NCBI RefSeq assembly: GCF_030540775.2
Contig: NZ_CP141266.1
Span: 3,397,001-3,461,000, forward strand
Direction: 5' to 3'
DNA from: Flavivirga abyssicola
Lineage (GTDB): Bacteria > Bacteroidota > Bacteroidia > Flavobacteriales > Flavobacteriaceae
DNA length: 64,000 nt
Shown here piece by piece: positions 33,619-43,300 of this stretch. Position 1 is the stretch's first letter; each line of letters opens with the position of its first letter. Position numbers and translations under genes: made by a program. The notes beneath the pieces were generated by a model. It saw only the letters and a program-made list of their open reading frames with translations, was not told where the DNA came from and ran no database searches.

Positions 33619-34596
33619 TTAATTTAATTGAAGTGTATCTCTTAAAATTTCATCTTTATTATGATTTTTGCCCCAGTAAGCGGATTTTATGGTTTTTAAC
33701 TTTGTTGCTTTAGTCGTTAATTCTTTAGCATTCGAACCAAAACCACTTTTAAACGTTTCTTCCCAACCTAAAATGCTATAGGGGAAATTAGGGTTAAAAT
33801 TAATAATCAATGTTCTATTTAAGCTGGGATAGTTCAAGGAGTAAGTTCCATTTGCCAAAACTGCTGTGGCTTTGTATGCCTTAATTGGAACATGTCTTAA
33901 TCGGCTATACTCAAAAGAAGGTATTATTTCCAAATCCCCAGTAGGGAGTGACTTGGGGTCGATGCGTAGTTGTGTCCACAATTCATTTTCTAAAATGGCT
34001 TTATCTAAGTTAAAACTTTTATCAGCTTCTCCTTCAAAATAAGAATGAGACATGATCTCAAATTGCTTTTTATTATTAAGTTGAGAGTATACATGCCCAC
34101 ACCATTCCTGCATAGAACTTGATATTTTTATGGCATGCTTATCATTAGAAACAGGGTAGAAGGTACTCTGCATGATGGAATATGGATATATGCCCGTGTT
34201 AAATTTTTTAGTAGCATTTAGTTTTAAAACAGGAACATTTTTTCCGCTTTGCCTATCTGCTTTAACCTGAACTTTAGGTAAAAAATCTTCCGTGACATAT
34301 ATTAAAACGGCTTGTCCGTTTCTTATTTCTCCATAGCGTGCTTGTTCTAATTTGTATGATGATATTTCGGCTTCGCCAGCATACCAATAATTTTTAAACT
34401 CTTGAGATAATTGCTTTATTTCTTCTGAATTATTATTTAACGGAATGTTAGTCGTTGTGTTAAGAGCTAAATCTTTTGATGACTTATCCTTTTTGCACGA
34501 AGTAAGTATGCTTAAAATTGCAACGATTAGGTAAAAAGCGATCTCTACTTTAATGATTTTTTTGAGTGATTGTATCATGGTAAGGATGTTTAACAT
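33619..34596 (-). CDS. Lipoprotein of unknown function, downstream of a maf remnant
   Basis: 325 residues. The signal is long: MLNILTMIQSLKKIIKVEIA then FYLIVAILSILTSC with lipobox LTSC; ATG at residue 7 is an alternative start. The mature protein is soluble with a Trp-rich core (KNYWYAGEAEISSYKLEQARYGEIR; SSSMQEWCGHVYSQL; PFSYSILGWEETF-like). In databases homologues are sometimes labelled 'septum formation inhibitor Maf' because they follow maf, but nothing here resembles the Maf fold. Just upstream (34615-34660) is a decayed maf 3' end, which agrees with such an origin. Confidence 0.75.
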   Translation of the reverse strand: MLNILTMIQSLKKIIKVEIAFYLIVAILSILTSCKKDKSSKDLALNTTTNIPLNNNSEEIKQLSQEFKNYWYAGEAEISSYKLEQARYGEIRNGQAVLIYVTEDFLPKVQVKADRQSGKNVPVLKLNATKKFNTGIYPYSIMQSTFYPVSNDKHAIKISSSMQEWCGHVYSQLNNKKQFEIMSHSYFEGEADKSFNLDKAILENELWTQLRIDPKSLPTGDLEIIPSFEYSRLRHVPIKAYKATAVLANGTYSLNYPSLNRTLIINFNPNFPYSILGWEETFKSGFGSNAKELTTKATKLKTIKSAYWGKNHNKDEILRDTLQLN

Positions 34597-34614
34597 GATA
34601 AAGTTACAAACTAA

Positions 34615-34660
34615 TCATGTGTTAACCACGTCATTTAACGTTTTATAAACAAGATAAAGG
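34615..34660 (-). pseudogene. Remnant of a maf 3' end
   Basis: On the minus strand it reads LVYKTLNDVVNT followed by TGA, compared with LVYKTLHDIVNV in the intact maf at 36436-37041. The DNA is 29/35 identical around TCTTGTTTATAAAACG. Upstream the frame is broken. It lies 19 bases before the lipoprotein start. Confidence 0.55.
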
Positions 34661-34841
34661 CGTGTAGTTCGTCGAGTGTTTTTTTATAATCTTATTCTTT
34701 TATAAGGACTAGATAATGTAACTATTATGACAGGTAATACTTGTAATTAGTTAATGTAAGTATACATGGTAATGGTGATTATTGTGTGGGCTTTATTTCA
34801 GTATGAGATCGGTATGACTCACACAATAGTGTCGTATGGCG

Positions 34842-35312
34842 TTACTTTTCATTCTTTTCTAATTCCAACCAATCTTCATACGAAATGACTAAACTGCCTT
34901 TTTCAGGACGATATTTTCCAGGAAGCTTCCCAATAAACTCTAAAGGGTGTCCGTCAGGGTCTGAAAAGTAAATTGCTATTGCTGGAATGTTGGCAAATAC
35001 CATTGGTCGTTCTGAGTTGTCATTAAAAAAGTTCCAAAAGTGTAAATCATTAGATTTAAGGAAATCAACAGATTCATTCAAAATCCATTCCCAGTCGCAT
35101 TCAAAAGCAAAATGTCTTAAATCAATTTCATCTTTAGGCTTTTCCCATATCCCTAACATGGCCTGTCTCGGTTTCTCACCAATCCAGAATAAAGCAGCTC
35201 TTCTTTCTTCTTCAAAAAGATATTGCTCAAGCTTGAGTGTGTTAGTATAAAAGTCAATCGAACGTTCGAGGTTTTCAACAAACAAATGGGTTTCAAAAAG
35301 TCCTTTTATCAT
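34842..35312 (-). CDS. VOC (glyoxalase/bleomycin resistance) family protein
   Basis: 156 residues. Two beta-alpha-beta-beta-beta modules: FETHLFVENLERSIDFYTNTLKLE with metal His8, then LRHFAFECDWEWI (His), and YFSDPDGHPLEFIG with the C-terminal Glu. These residues fit a metal-dependent VOC enzyme. Substrate unknown. It sits between the maf remnant and an HTH gene in a segment that interrupts the usual maf-lipoprotein order, so it may be acquired. Confidence 0.88.
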   Translation of the reverse strand: MIKGLFETHLFVENLERSIDFYTNTLKLEQYLFEEERRAALFWIGEKPRQAMLGIWEKPKDEIDLRHFAFECDWEWILNESVDFLKSNDLHFWNFFNDNSERPMVFANIPAIAIYFSDPDGHPLEFIGKLPGKYRPEKGSLVISYEDWLELEKNEK

Positions 35313-35501
35313 ATCTATTTTGTTTTTTCAGGACGGGTCAATGTTGTGTACAACGAGTTTGTATATGAAAAGTAGTGCATTTAGTTGCTAGGCTTTCATT
35401 ATTAAAACTAAAGTAATAAAAAAGTACAAAACTTTGAGTCTTGCACTTAGTGAGTTATTTTTTATATATGTTGTTGTACACTGGTTTTCATATAACAATG
35501 T

Positions 35502-36089
35502 TTATACTTTCAAAAATTTCACACTAGTGTTATACCAAACAGGTTTATTATTACTTATTCGTATTGAATTAAAAATGATTAGTAAAAAATTTATGGTATA
35601 CATATAGCTCATAAATCTTAGGCTACTTACGAATATTAAAGCTATTGCAGGATTTTTGCTAAAAAATATAATATATACGGCTATTAATATAATTCCCAAA
35701 AACAAAATTAAGTTCCAAGTAAGTTGAAAGTTCAAAATTGCTGCTCCTAAAGTATTAATTCCCTTTATTTTATTTTTTTTGGAATTCCACATAAAATAAG
35801 GAATTAGTACTCCGAAGAGAGGGAAAAATAAGAAAGTCAGTGATGATAGGTGTAAAATTTTTAAAAAAACATTGTCTTCTTGGATTGCCCAATCAATTAA
35901 TTCGTCTGGGGTAACATTGAGTGCATTAGATATTTTCTTTAGAGAATCTCCAAGAGGTTTTGTTTCTCCATTTTCAATCCGTTGTATAGTTCGTAAACTT
36001 AGTCCAGATTTTTCAGCCAATTCTTCTTGAGAAAATCCAAGTCTATTTCTTATTTCTTTAATCTTTACAGAGGTTTCTGTGTTCTTCAT
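35502..36089 (-). CDS. XRE-family HTH regulator fused to a DUF4870-like membrane domain
   Basis: 195 residues. N-terminal HTH_3 (about 10-66): IKEIRNRLGFSQEELAEKSGLSLRTIQRIENGETKP, complete. C-terminal part is membrane embedded with the DUF4870 pattern (YFMWNSKKNKIKGINTLGAAILNFQLTWNLI) and four hydrophobic helices. A DNA-binding domain tied to the membrane suggests a one-component sensor of membrane state. A lone DUF4870 protein is encoded at 62893-63234. Base composition is AT-rich, similar to neighbours. Confidence 0.85.
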   Translation of the reverse strand: MKNTETSVKIKEIRNRLGFSQEELAEKSGLSLRTIQRIENGETKPLGDSLKKISNALNVTPDELIDWAIQEDNVFLKILHLSSLTFLFFPLFGVLIPYFMWNSKKNKIKGINTLGAAILNFQLTWNLILFLGIILIAVYIIFFSKNPAIALIFVSSLRFMSYMYTINFLLIIFNSIRISNNKPVWYNTSVKFLKV

Positions 36090-36435
36090 TTTATCTTAAT
36101 TTAGTATTTAAGACAAAACTAATTCTTATCTCAAATTATGGTAACGTCATTACTATGTCATCTTTACGTCATCTATGTCAATCGCTATATAAATGCTTAA
36201 TTTGAGTTGTGAATTATTAGTTTCTCTACTTGTGTACAACCTAAATATATAGTTAATATTAACTATATATTTATTATATGAGTAGCTAAATTAGTAAATC
36301 TTTTATTGAAACATTAGAATAAATTTCAGTTGTTTTATTGGAATTATACAACTTAATGAAGTTCTGTCGAAATTTTCTTAGATCACCTTAAATTTCAATA
36401 AGTTTCGACTGTGTAAGGTATGCGTTAAAAACATG
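36090..36435. other. Intergenic region with weak repeat
   Basis: 346 AT-rich bases; 36365-36420 contains TGTCGAAATTTTC and TAAGTTTCGACTG, an imperfect inverted repeat similar to the 20481 element. No gene, no RNA seen. Confidence 0.4.
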
Positions 36436-37041
36436 TTATTTCGAATTTAGAGATACATTAACAATATCATGCAACGTTTTATAAACAAGATGCGTGGGTA
36501 GCCCCATAACATTAAAATAAGAGCCTTCTAATTTGGTAACACCTATTTGTCCTATCCATTCTTGAATACCATAAGCGCCAGCCTTATCAAAGGGCTTGCA
36601 GGTGTTTATGTAGTATGTAATCTCATCATCGGTTAAATCTTTAAAAGAGACTTTAGTAATAGCATGTAACGTCTTTTCATAAGTTTTAGTGGTGAAACAA
36701 ACCGATGTAATGACTTCATGGGTTTTATTACTTAAAGATTTTATGATACTAAAAGCCTCATCTTCATCTCTGGGTTTTCCTAAAGCGATATCATTATGCC
36801 AAACTATGGTATCGCTGGTAATGAGAATATCGTTATCTTTTAAGTCATTCTTAAAAGGGAGCGCTTTTAACTGAGCAAGATAATTACTGATTTCAAAATG
36901 CGTTAAGCGTGGTGGATATTCTTCTTTTACCGGTTTTAAAATAATATCAAAATCTAAACCTAAATCTTTAAAAAACTCTTGTCTCCTAGGTGACCCGGAA
37001 GCTAAAATAATACGATGATTTTTTAGTTTGTCGTTAAGCAT
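36436..37041 (-). CDS. maf: Maf family nucleotide pyrophosphatase
   Basis: 201 residues. Maf signature ILASGSPRRQEFFKDLGLDF, TSDTIVW with the catalytic Asp, LGKPRDEDEAFSIIKSLSNKTHEVIT and PFDKAGAYGIQEWIG. The motif combination fits the dTTP/UTP pyrophosphatase (YhdE) branch. The protein hydrolyses non-canonical or surplus nucleoside triphosphates to monophosphates and was linked to septum formation. The start overlaps the upstream prenyltransferase stop by 8 bases, so they are co-translated. Confidence 0.94.
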   Translation of the reverse strand: MLNDKLKNHRIILASGSPRRQEFFKDLGLDFDIILKPVKEEYPPRLTHFEISNYLAQLKALPFKNDLKDNDILITSDTIVWHNDIALGKPRDEDEAFSIIKSLSNKTHEVITSVCFTTKTYEKTLHAITKVSFKDLTDDEITYYINTCKPFDKAGAYGIQEWIGQIGVTKLEGSYFNVMGLPTHLVYKTLHDIVNVSLNSK

Positions 37042-37954
37042 TGTGTAAAAAGATATACTTGTATAAAAGTAAGGAAAGCATTCCGAAAAGCATCACTAAT
37101 TTAAGGATGTTACTAATATGATGATGATCTTTTTTTGTTGAAGCGCTAAAAGTTTTTATGCTTATGTAGAATAATGGGCCAATTATAAGTAATATAGCAT
37201 ATAAAACGGCTATTTGGCTCTTATAAAGTTCGTTAATTGTATATAAGGTGATAATAAAAAGTGGAACAAGCGACAAAACAAAAAGGACTTTAGTGGCACG
37301 TTCTCTTCCAATAGCAATGGGTAATGTATTCATACCTGCTTTATGGTCACCATCAATATCCTCAATATCTTTGGCTATTTCTCTAAGTAAATTGATAATA
37401 AAAGCAAATACAGCATAATTGAAAATAATTTTAAAAAAAGCTAATTGAATTTGCTGATTTTGAGGTGTTATGGGAGGAAGCAATTCAAACACACCAACAA
37501 TAATAACGCTTAGCGCTACGAGTACAGAAATAATAATATTGCCTATTAGAAGGGTGCGTTTTAGGTAAGTAGCATATACATAAAGCAATGCCGAAATAAT
37601 TACAAAAATAGAAAAGAAGGGACTTTTGCCAACCAGATGTGATACATAAAACCCTAAACCAACTCCAATAACATTAAACACAATAAATAAATTATAGGCT
37701 GTTTTTTCTGAAATAGATTTACCAATAATTAACTTATTGGGTTTATTTACTAAATCCGTATCAACATCATAAATATCATTGATAATGTTTCCAGCAGCAG
37801 CAATGAATATAGTTGCAAGAATTAGAAGTGTGATTCCTATAGACGTTAAGCTTGTTTGTGCTCCGAATGGTTCTAGAAAAGCATATTTAATAAGTAATTG
37901 CACAAGGGTAATCATAAGTAAGTTTTTCCAGCGGATGAGGTTTAGGAAGTTCAA
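37034..37954 (-). CDS. UbiA-family prenyltransferase
   Basis: 306 residues, about nine membrane helices. Two Asp-rich motifs of the superfamily: NIINDIYDVDTDLVNKPNK and DIEDIDGDHKAGMNTLPIAIG. In flavobacteria this position beside maf is held by a protein often called geranylgeranylglycerol-phosphate geranylgeranyltransferase; true substrate in Bacteroidota is unclear, with quinone- or lipid-related prenylation possible. The gene is upstream of maf in one operon. Confidence 0.88.
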   Translation of the reverse strand: MNFLNLIRWKNLLMITLVQLLIKYAFLEPFGAQTSLTSIGITLLILATIFIAAAGNIINDIYDVDTDLVNKPNKLIIGKSISEKTAYNLFIVFNVIGVGLGFYVSHLVGKSPFFSIFVIISALLYVYATYLKRTLLIGNIIISVLVALSVIIVGVFELLPPITPQNQQIQLAFFKIIFNYAVFAFIINLLREIAKDIEDIDGDHKAGMNTLPIAIGRERATKVLFVLSLVPLFIITLYTINELYKSQIAVLYAILLIIGPLFYISIKTFSASTKKDHHHISNILKLVMLFGMLSLLLYKYIFLHNA

Positions 37955-38012
37955 TGTTTATTTTAAAATTAAATGATTATAAATATAGCCACGAATTCAC
38001 AAATATATATTT

Positions 38013-38064
38013 TTCAAACTTCAAACTTCAAACTTCAAACTTCAAACTTCAAACTTCAAACTTC
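38013..38064. repeat. Heptanucleotide array TTCAAAC x7
   Basis: Seven perfect copies of TTCAAAC plus three bases, ending at the first base of the kdsC stop codon (minus-strand TAG at 38064-38066). Perfect copies imply recent slippage. Confidence 0.97.
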
Positions 38065-38594
38065 TAATCATACTTAGCCCCAAAATTACCATTCCATTTT
38101 TCCTGTACTTTTAGTACTTGTTCAATAACATCGCGTACAGCACCTTTACCACCTTTTTTATGTGAAATGTATTTTGAAATATTTTTTATCTCTGGAACAG
38201 CATCTTGCGGACAACAAGGTAAGCCAATGCGTTTCATAACTGGGAAATCAGGAATATCATCTCCCATGTAAAGCACATTTTCAGATTTAATATTGTTATC
38301 ACCAAGATATGCTTCTAATTGCTCAATTTTGTTATGAGCGCCTAAGTAAATATTAGAAATGCCCAATCCCTGCAAACGAACCCGAACTCCTTCGTTAGAA
38401 CCACCGGAAATAATACAGATATTATAACCCATATCAACAGCCGTTTTTAATGCATAGCCATCTTTTATGTTCATTTTTCGTAACATGTCTCCAGTAGACG
38501 TTACGGTAACAGTGCCATCAGTTAAAACACCATCTACATCAAATATAAAGGTTGTAATATGCTCTAAGTATTCTTTATAACTTTTTTCTTCCAT
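38064..38594 (-). CDS. kdsC: KdsC-type HAD phosphatase (3-deoxy-D-manno-octulosonate 8-phosphate phosphatase)
   Basis: 176 residues. Motif I FIFDVDGVLTDG (nucleophile Asp), motif II IISGGSN, Lys in AHNKIEQL, motif IV YMGDDIPDFPVMKRIG, C-terminal GGKGAVRDVIEQVLK. The capless tetrameric HAD family that dephosphorylates KDO-8-P in lipopolysaccharide synthesis; the GGKGAVRD tail contacts the neighbouring active site. Start overlaps the DUF2520 gene by 20 bases. Its stop codon borders a 7-bp repeat array. Confidence 0.92.
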   Translation of the reverse strand: MEEKSYKEYLEHITTFIFDVDGVLTDGTVTVTSTGDMLRKMNIKDGYALKTAVDMGYNICIISGGSNEGVRVRLQGLGISNIYLGAHNKIEQLEAYLGDNNIKSENVLYMGDDIPDFPVMKRIGLPCCPQDAVPEIKNISKYISHKKGGKGAVRDVIEQVLKVQEKWNGNFGAKYD

Positions 38595-39342
38595 GTGTGC
38601 GTTGTATAGAGTTGGTTAATAGTTGGTATATGTCTTTATGGTGTTGATTTTCTAAAAGCTTTAAATGCTTACGGATTGTTTTCTTATCATCACGTTTTGC
38701 AGGCCCTGTTTGAGCTTTAAAAGGCGATAAATCCTGCACTTTTTTAGCAGTTTCAAGAATAAGCGGTTTTAAAAGATCGAATTCGGCGCCTTGGCTTTCA
38801 GTTATTTCATGTCCTATTCTGTATAACTGATTCGCAAAATTATTTACAAAAACAGCTGCTAAATGCAACACTTTACGTTGATCGCTATTAACTCTTTTTG
38901 TTGGACTACCAATAGCTAAAGCCAGATTCTTTATAATAGGATAACTTTTTTTATCAATAGTTTCAATGCAAATCGGAACATTTTTAAAATCTATTTGAGC
39001 CTCTTTACTAAATGTTTGTAACGGGTAGAATACACCACGTTTATGTTTTTTATCAATATCATACACGCTCACACTTCCAGAGGTATGCAAAACCAATTTG
39101 TTTTCAAAAGGAAGTTGAGACGAAAGCCCAGCAATAGCATCGTCACTTACAGCCAAAATATAAACATCGGCATCATTGATTAGTGATAAGTCATCAATAA
39201 TTTCAACACCATTTTTATAAGAAGCTATAGCATCTATACGTCTACTATACCACTGATTTATATTGATGTTGTCCGCTCTTTTAAAAGCCTTAAATAAATG
39301 TGTTGCAACATTACCTGAACCTAGAATTACTACTGAAATCAT
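38575..39342 (-). CDS. Rossmann-like and DUF2520 domain protein
   Basis: 255 residues. NAD(P)-binding start ISVVILGSGNVATHLFKAFKRA, then YILAVSDDAIAGLSSQLPFENKLVLHTSGSV, followed by DUF2520 C-terminal helices (RKVLHLAAVFVNNFANQLYRIG, TGPAKRDD). Related to pyrroline-5-carboxylate reductase-like enzymes; substrate unknown. Overlaps kdsC, an arrangement conserved in flavobacteria. Confidence 0.9.
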   Translation of the reverse strand: MISVVILGSGNVATHLFKAFKRADNININQWYSRRIDAIASYKNGVEIIDDLSLINDADVYILAVSDDAIAGLSSQLPFENKLVLHTSGSVSVYDIDKKHKRGVFYPLQTFSKEAQIDFKNVPICIETIDKKSYPIIKNLALAIGSPTKRVNSDQRKVLHLAAVFVNNFANQLYRIGHEITESQGAEFDLLKPLILETAKKVQDLSPFKAQTGPAKRDDKKTIRKHLKLLENQHHKDIYQLLTNSIQRTHGRKKL

Positions 39343-39359
39343 GTTGCTAAAATACTAAC

Positions 39360-39387
39360 GAATTACGAATTACGAATTATGAATTAC
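39360..39387. repeat. Heptanucleotide array GAATTAC x4
   Basis: Copies at 39360, 39367, 39374 (GAATTAT) and 39381, in front of the DUF2520 start. Second of three 7-bp arrays in this 2.2 kb. Confidence 0.9.
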
Positions 39388-39501
39388 GATTTTTTAACTG
39401 AAAGGTTTTTGGTAACATTTTAGTCAACAATTTATTTAAATTCTAAGATTTTCTGTGTCATTATATTTTAGCGAGAAATAATAGATTAATTTTGTTTCAT
39501 A

Positions 39502-39662
39502 TGAACTCATTTAGACTTTTTGGATTTAAGCGAAAATTAGAAGTTTTTGCCTCTGTTAAGACTTTTTTGAGTTGCATAGCCGAGCTACGGAAGGAAAAAA
39601 AGACAAAAACAGAGCCGAAAACAGCAATTTTTTAGCAAATTGAAAAAGTCTAAATGAGTTCA
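39502..39662. mobile_element. MITE-like element with inverted ends, 161 bp
   Basis: Left end TGAACTCATTTAGACTTTTT and right end AAAAAGTCTAAATGAGTTCA are perfect 20-base inverted copies. The inside carries no gene but shows a further inverted pair (GTTTTTGCCTCTGTTAAGAC / GACAAAAACAGAG) around GAGTTGCATAGCCGAGC. Family relative of 59826-59988. Its last base is the A of the haemoglobin ATG. Confidence 0.85.
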
Positions 39663-40063
39663 TGAATAAAAAAGATATTGAAACCAGAGACGATGTGTTT
39701 TTATTAGTATCATCATTTTATGGCAAAGTGAGAAAGGATGCTGTCTTAGCCCCTTTTTTTAATGACACTATAAAAGATTGGGATGCACATTTAGAACGTT
39801 TAACGACCTTTTGGGAATCGAGTCTTTTTATGACACGAAAACTAAAAGAGAAGTATTTAGGAAATCCTCTAGAAGCACATATTAAAGTGGATAAGGAAAA
39901 TAAACATCGTATTTCTGAAACACACTTTGGATTATGGATGAACTTATGGTTTGAAACTGTCGACGAACTTTTTGAAGGAGACTATGCTGAAAATGCAAAA
40001 AGACGAGCTAGAAAAATGAGTACCTTTTTATATCTCAAGATTTTTGAAGCAAGAAGGGTTTAG
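39662..40063 (+). CDS. Group III truncated haemoglobin
   Basis: 133 residues, typical length. Start MNKKDIETRDDVFLLVSSFYGKV matches the family start. Haem pocket: FFNDTIKDWDAHLERLTTFWESSLF and proximal His region HRISETHFGLWMNLWFETVDELF (His F8 in THFGLW). Group III globins may bind O2, NO or act in cytochrome biogenesis or redox defence. The ATG shares its first base with the end of the MITE at 39502-39662, so promoter and leader may come from the element. Its stop codon begins a 7-bp repeat array. Downstream lies ccsBA for haem-c maturation. Confidence 0.92.
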   Translation: MNKKDIETRDDVFLLVSSFYGKVRKDAVLAPFFNDTIKDWDAHLERLTTFWESSLFMTRKLKEKYLGNPLEAHIKVDKENKHRISETHFGLWMNLWFETVDELFEGDYAENAKRRARKMSTFLYLKIFEARRV

Positions 40064-40151
40064 TATTCAGTGTTTAGTGTTCAGTAACCAGTGACTAGTA
40101 ACCAGTGACCAGTGACCAGTAACCAGTTAGCGGTATTCAGTTAGTAGTTTG
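40061..40151. repeat. Degenerate heptanucleotide array (YAGTRNY)13
   Basis: Units TAGTATT, CAGTGTT, TAGTGTT, CAGTAAC, CAGTGAC, TAGTAAC, CAGTGAC, CAGTGAC, CAGTAAC, CAGTTAG, CGGTATT, CAGTTAG, TAGTTTG. The first unit starts with the TAG stop of the haemoglobin. Confidence 0.85.
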
Positions 40152-40297
40152 GGAAAATAGGGAAGCAAATACTTTGGCTTTATGCCTCTGCACCTTAGCG
40201 AGTATAAAATCAAAACCCATCAAACCCTAATATTTTCAACATCATTATCTGCCTTTTTTTTTCAATACTTTAACACACCATAATAAACATAAATACG

Positions 40298-40305
40298 TAA
40301 ATTTG
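40298..40305 (+). promoter_or_regulatory. TAnnTTTG -7 box of ccsBA
   Basis: TAAATTTG 25 bases before the start codon at 40331. Confidence 0.5.
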
Positions 40306-40330
40306 CACAACCTTAAAAAGGGTTTCAATT

Positions 40331-43300
40331 ATGCAAAATAAGCTAACCAATATTCTCTTCTCAACACGTCTTACAGCTATTTTATTTATTGTCTTTGCAG
40401 CAGCTATGGCTATAGGAACATTTTTAGATGTAGGTCAGGAGACATCGCCAACACCATATACCAGAAATTTAATTTATAATGCCTGGTGGTTTGAAGCCAT
40501 TATGGTGTTTTTTCTCATAAATTTTACAGGCAATGTTTTTAGATTTAGATTGTATAAAAAAGAAAAATGGGCGACTTTTATTTTACATTTAGCCTTCATT
40601 TTTATATTGTTAGGTGCTTTTATTACAAGATATGCCAGTTTTGAAGGTATGATGGCTATTCGGGAAGGCGCTACAGAAAACACGTTTTTATCTGCAGATA
40701 CTTATGTCATTGGGCAAATTGTTGGTGATTATAAAATTAATGGGCAACTACAGCAACGTTATTTAGAAAGTAAAGTTGATTTTTCTGGTAGATTGGAAAA
40801 CGAGTTTAAAATTGAAACCGATTATAATAAACAACCCGTTACTATTGAATTAGAAAAGTTTATAGTTGGTGCCGAAGAAGATATTGTTCCAGACGAGAAT
40901 GGAGAGAAATATTTAAAAGTAGTAGAAGCAGGTGGTAGTGGCCCTCACAATCACTTTTTAAAAGCAGGAGAGGTACAGAGTATCCACAATATTTTATTTG
41001 CATTAAATAAACCTACAGATGGTGCTATAAATATTACTTATAATAATGATGAGCTTACCATTCAATCTCCTTTTGAAGGTGAGTATATGACCATGGCTAC
41101 CAGAGCACAAGGTAAATTAGTAAAAGATAGTTTACAGCCCTTAATATTGCGTTCACGTTACATTATTGGCAATATGCAGATGGTATTCCCTAAACCAGTG
41201 GTTAAAGGTGTTTTTGATGTGGTGAAGAAATCACAACTTTTAAAAAATGATGCAGATGGAGCGGTATTTAAAGTTACTGCTAATGGCGAAACAAAACGAG
41301 TAGGGGTATTGGGAGGAAAAGGTATTAATGGAAACTATAAAGAAATCCAAGTAGGTGGTTTGGACTTCGCATTAAAATATGGTTCTAAAGTGTTGGAGTT
41401 GCCATTTAATATAAAGCTAAATGATTTTGAAGCAGAACGTTATCCCGGAACAGAAAAAGGATATTCTGCGTATTCTAGCAAAGTGACGGTTTTAGATGAA
41501 AAAGAAGGTGATTTTGATTATAAAATCTTTATGAATAATATCTTAGATCATCGTGGATATCGTTTTTTTCAGTCTGGATTTGATCCCGATGAAAAAGGGA
41601 CTATTTTATCCGTAAACCATGATTACTGGGGGACTTTACTTACTTACATAGGTTATTTCATACTGTATTTTGGAATGATGGCTATTCTGTTTGTGAAAGG
41701 ATCTCGTTTTGGAGATTTAAAAAATCAATTAAAGAAAGTAAAAGTAAAGAAGGCAAAATTACTCACCGTATTGTTATTATGCTTTGGTTTGAATATGTTT
41801 TCTCAAGAACATTCTGCAAACGACGGGCATAACCATTCTAAGCCAACTAAAGTACAAATCGATTCTATTTTAACAGCAAACATAGTACCCAAAACCCATG
41901 CCGATGAATTTGGGCATTTGGTAATCCAAGACCTAGGTGGACGAATGATGCCTGTAAATACTTATGCGTCAGAGATGCTACGTAAGCTAAGTAAACATGA
42001 TGCTTACGGCGATTTTGATGCTAATCAAGTGTACTTATCTATACAAGAAAGTCCAATGCTTTGGTATAATGTACCCATCATTTATTTGAAACCAAAGAAA
42101 GCGGATTCCATTCGAAAAATGCTAGGGATTCCTAAAGAAGATAAATATGCTACATTAGCAGACTTTTTTACCGAACGAGGCGAGTATAAACTAGCACCTT
42201 ATTTGGAAGAAGCTTATAGGGCACAAGTGCCTAACGGGTTTCAAAAAGAATTTAAAGAAGCCGATCAACGTGTTACATTGTTGTACAATTCTGTAGAGGG
42301 TATGTCTTTAAAAATATTTCCAGTTCCTAATGATGACAATAACAAATGGATTTCTACTTACGATTATAGACATGGTACTTATAAAATAAAAGATTCTTTG
42401 TATGGTAATTTTATAAAGAATGGATTTAATGTTTATCTATATACATTAAATCAAGCAAAACAAACAGGAGATTTCTCTGAAGCTTCTAAGCTATTAAGAG
42501 CGTTCAAAAAAACACAACGCCAATATGGTGCTGAGGTTATGTTGAGTGATGATAAAGTACATACAGAGATTTTATATAACAAATATGATATTTTTAAGAA
42601 ACTATTTAGCTGGTATATGTATGCTGGTAGTTTACTTTTTATATTACTCATTGTTCAAATTTTTAAAGATAAAAGTAAAGCCCTAAAGATCTCTGTGACT
42701 GTTTTTAAATTCATCATTCTAGGGTTGTTTCTTTTACATACAGCTGGGTTAATTGTTCGTTGGTACATATCTGGGCATGCCCCATGGAGTGATGCTTATG
42801 AATCTATGATTTATGTAGCTTGGGCAACCATGTTTTTTGGATTAGCATTTGGACGTAAAAGTGATTTAACTATTGCATCTACTGCTTTTGTAACGTCCAT
42901 GATTTTAATGATTGCCCATTGGAATTGGATGGATCCAGCTATTGCAAACCTGCAACCTGTATTAAATAGTTACTGGCTTATGATACACGTTGCCGTTATT
43001 GTGGCAAGTTACGGTCCTTTTACTTTAGGGATGATTTTAGGAATCGTATCATTGTTATTAATGATCTTTACGACTAAAGAAACCAAAGAAAAAATGCTTC
43101 TAAACATTAATGAGCTTACTATTATAAATGAAATGTCTTTAACTGTTGGTTTAGTCATGCTTACTATTGGTAACTTTTTAGGTGGTATGTGGGCTAATGA
43201 AAGTTGGGGACGTTACTGGGGCTGGGACCCTAAAGAAACATGGGCGCTTATTAGTATAATGGTTTATGCCTTTGTTATTCATATGCGATTAGTCCCTGGA

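Noticed and set aside
33619-34596. Calling this gene a Maf septum inhibitor
   Set aside because: It has a lipoprotein signal and none of the Maf motifs; the real maf is at 36436-37041.
38013-40151. CRISPR-like array
   Set aside because: Units are 7 bp without spacers and no cas gene is present; these are simple tandem repeats.
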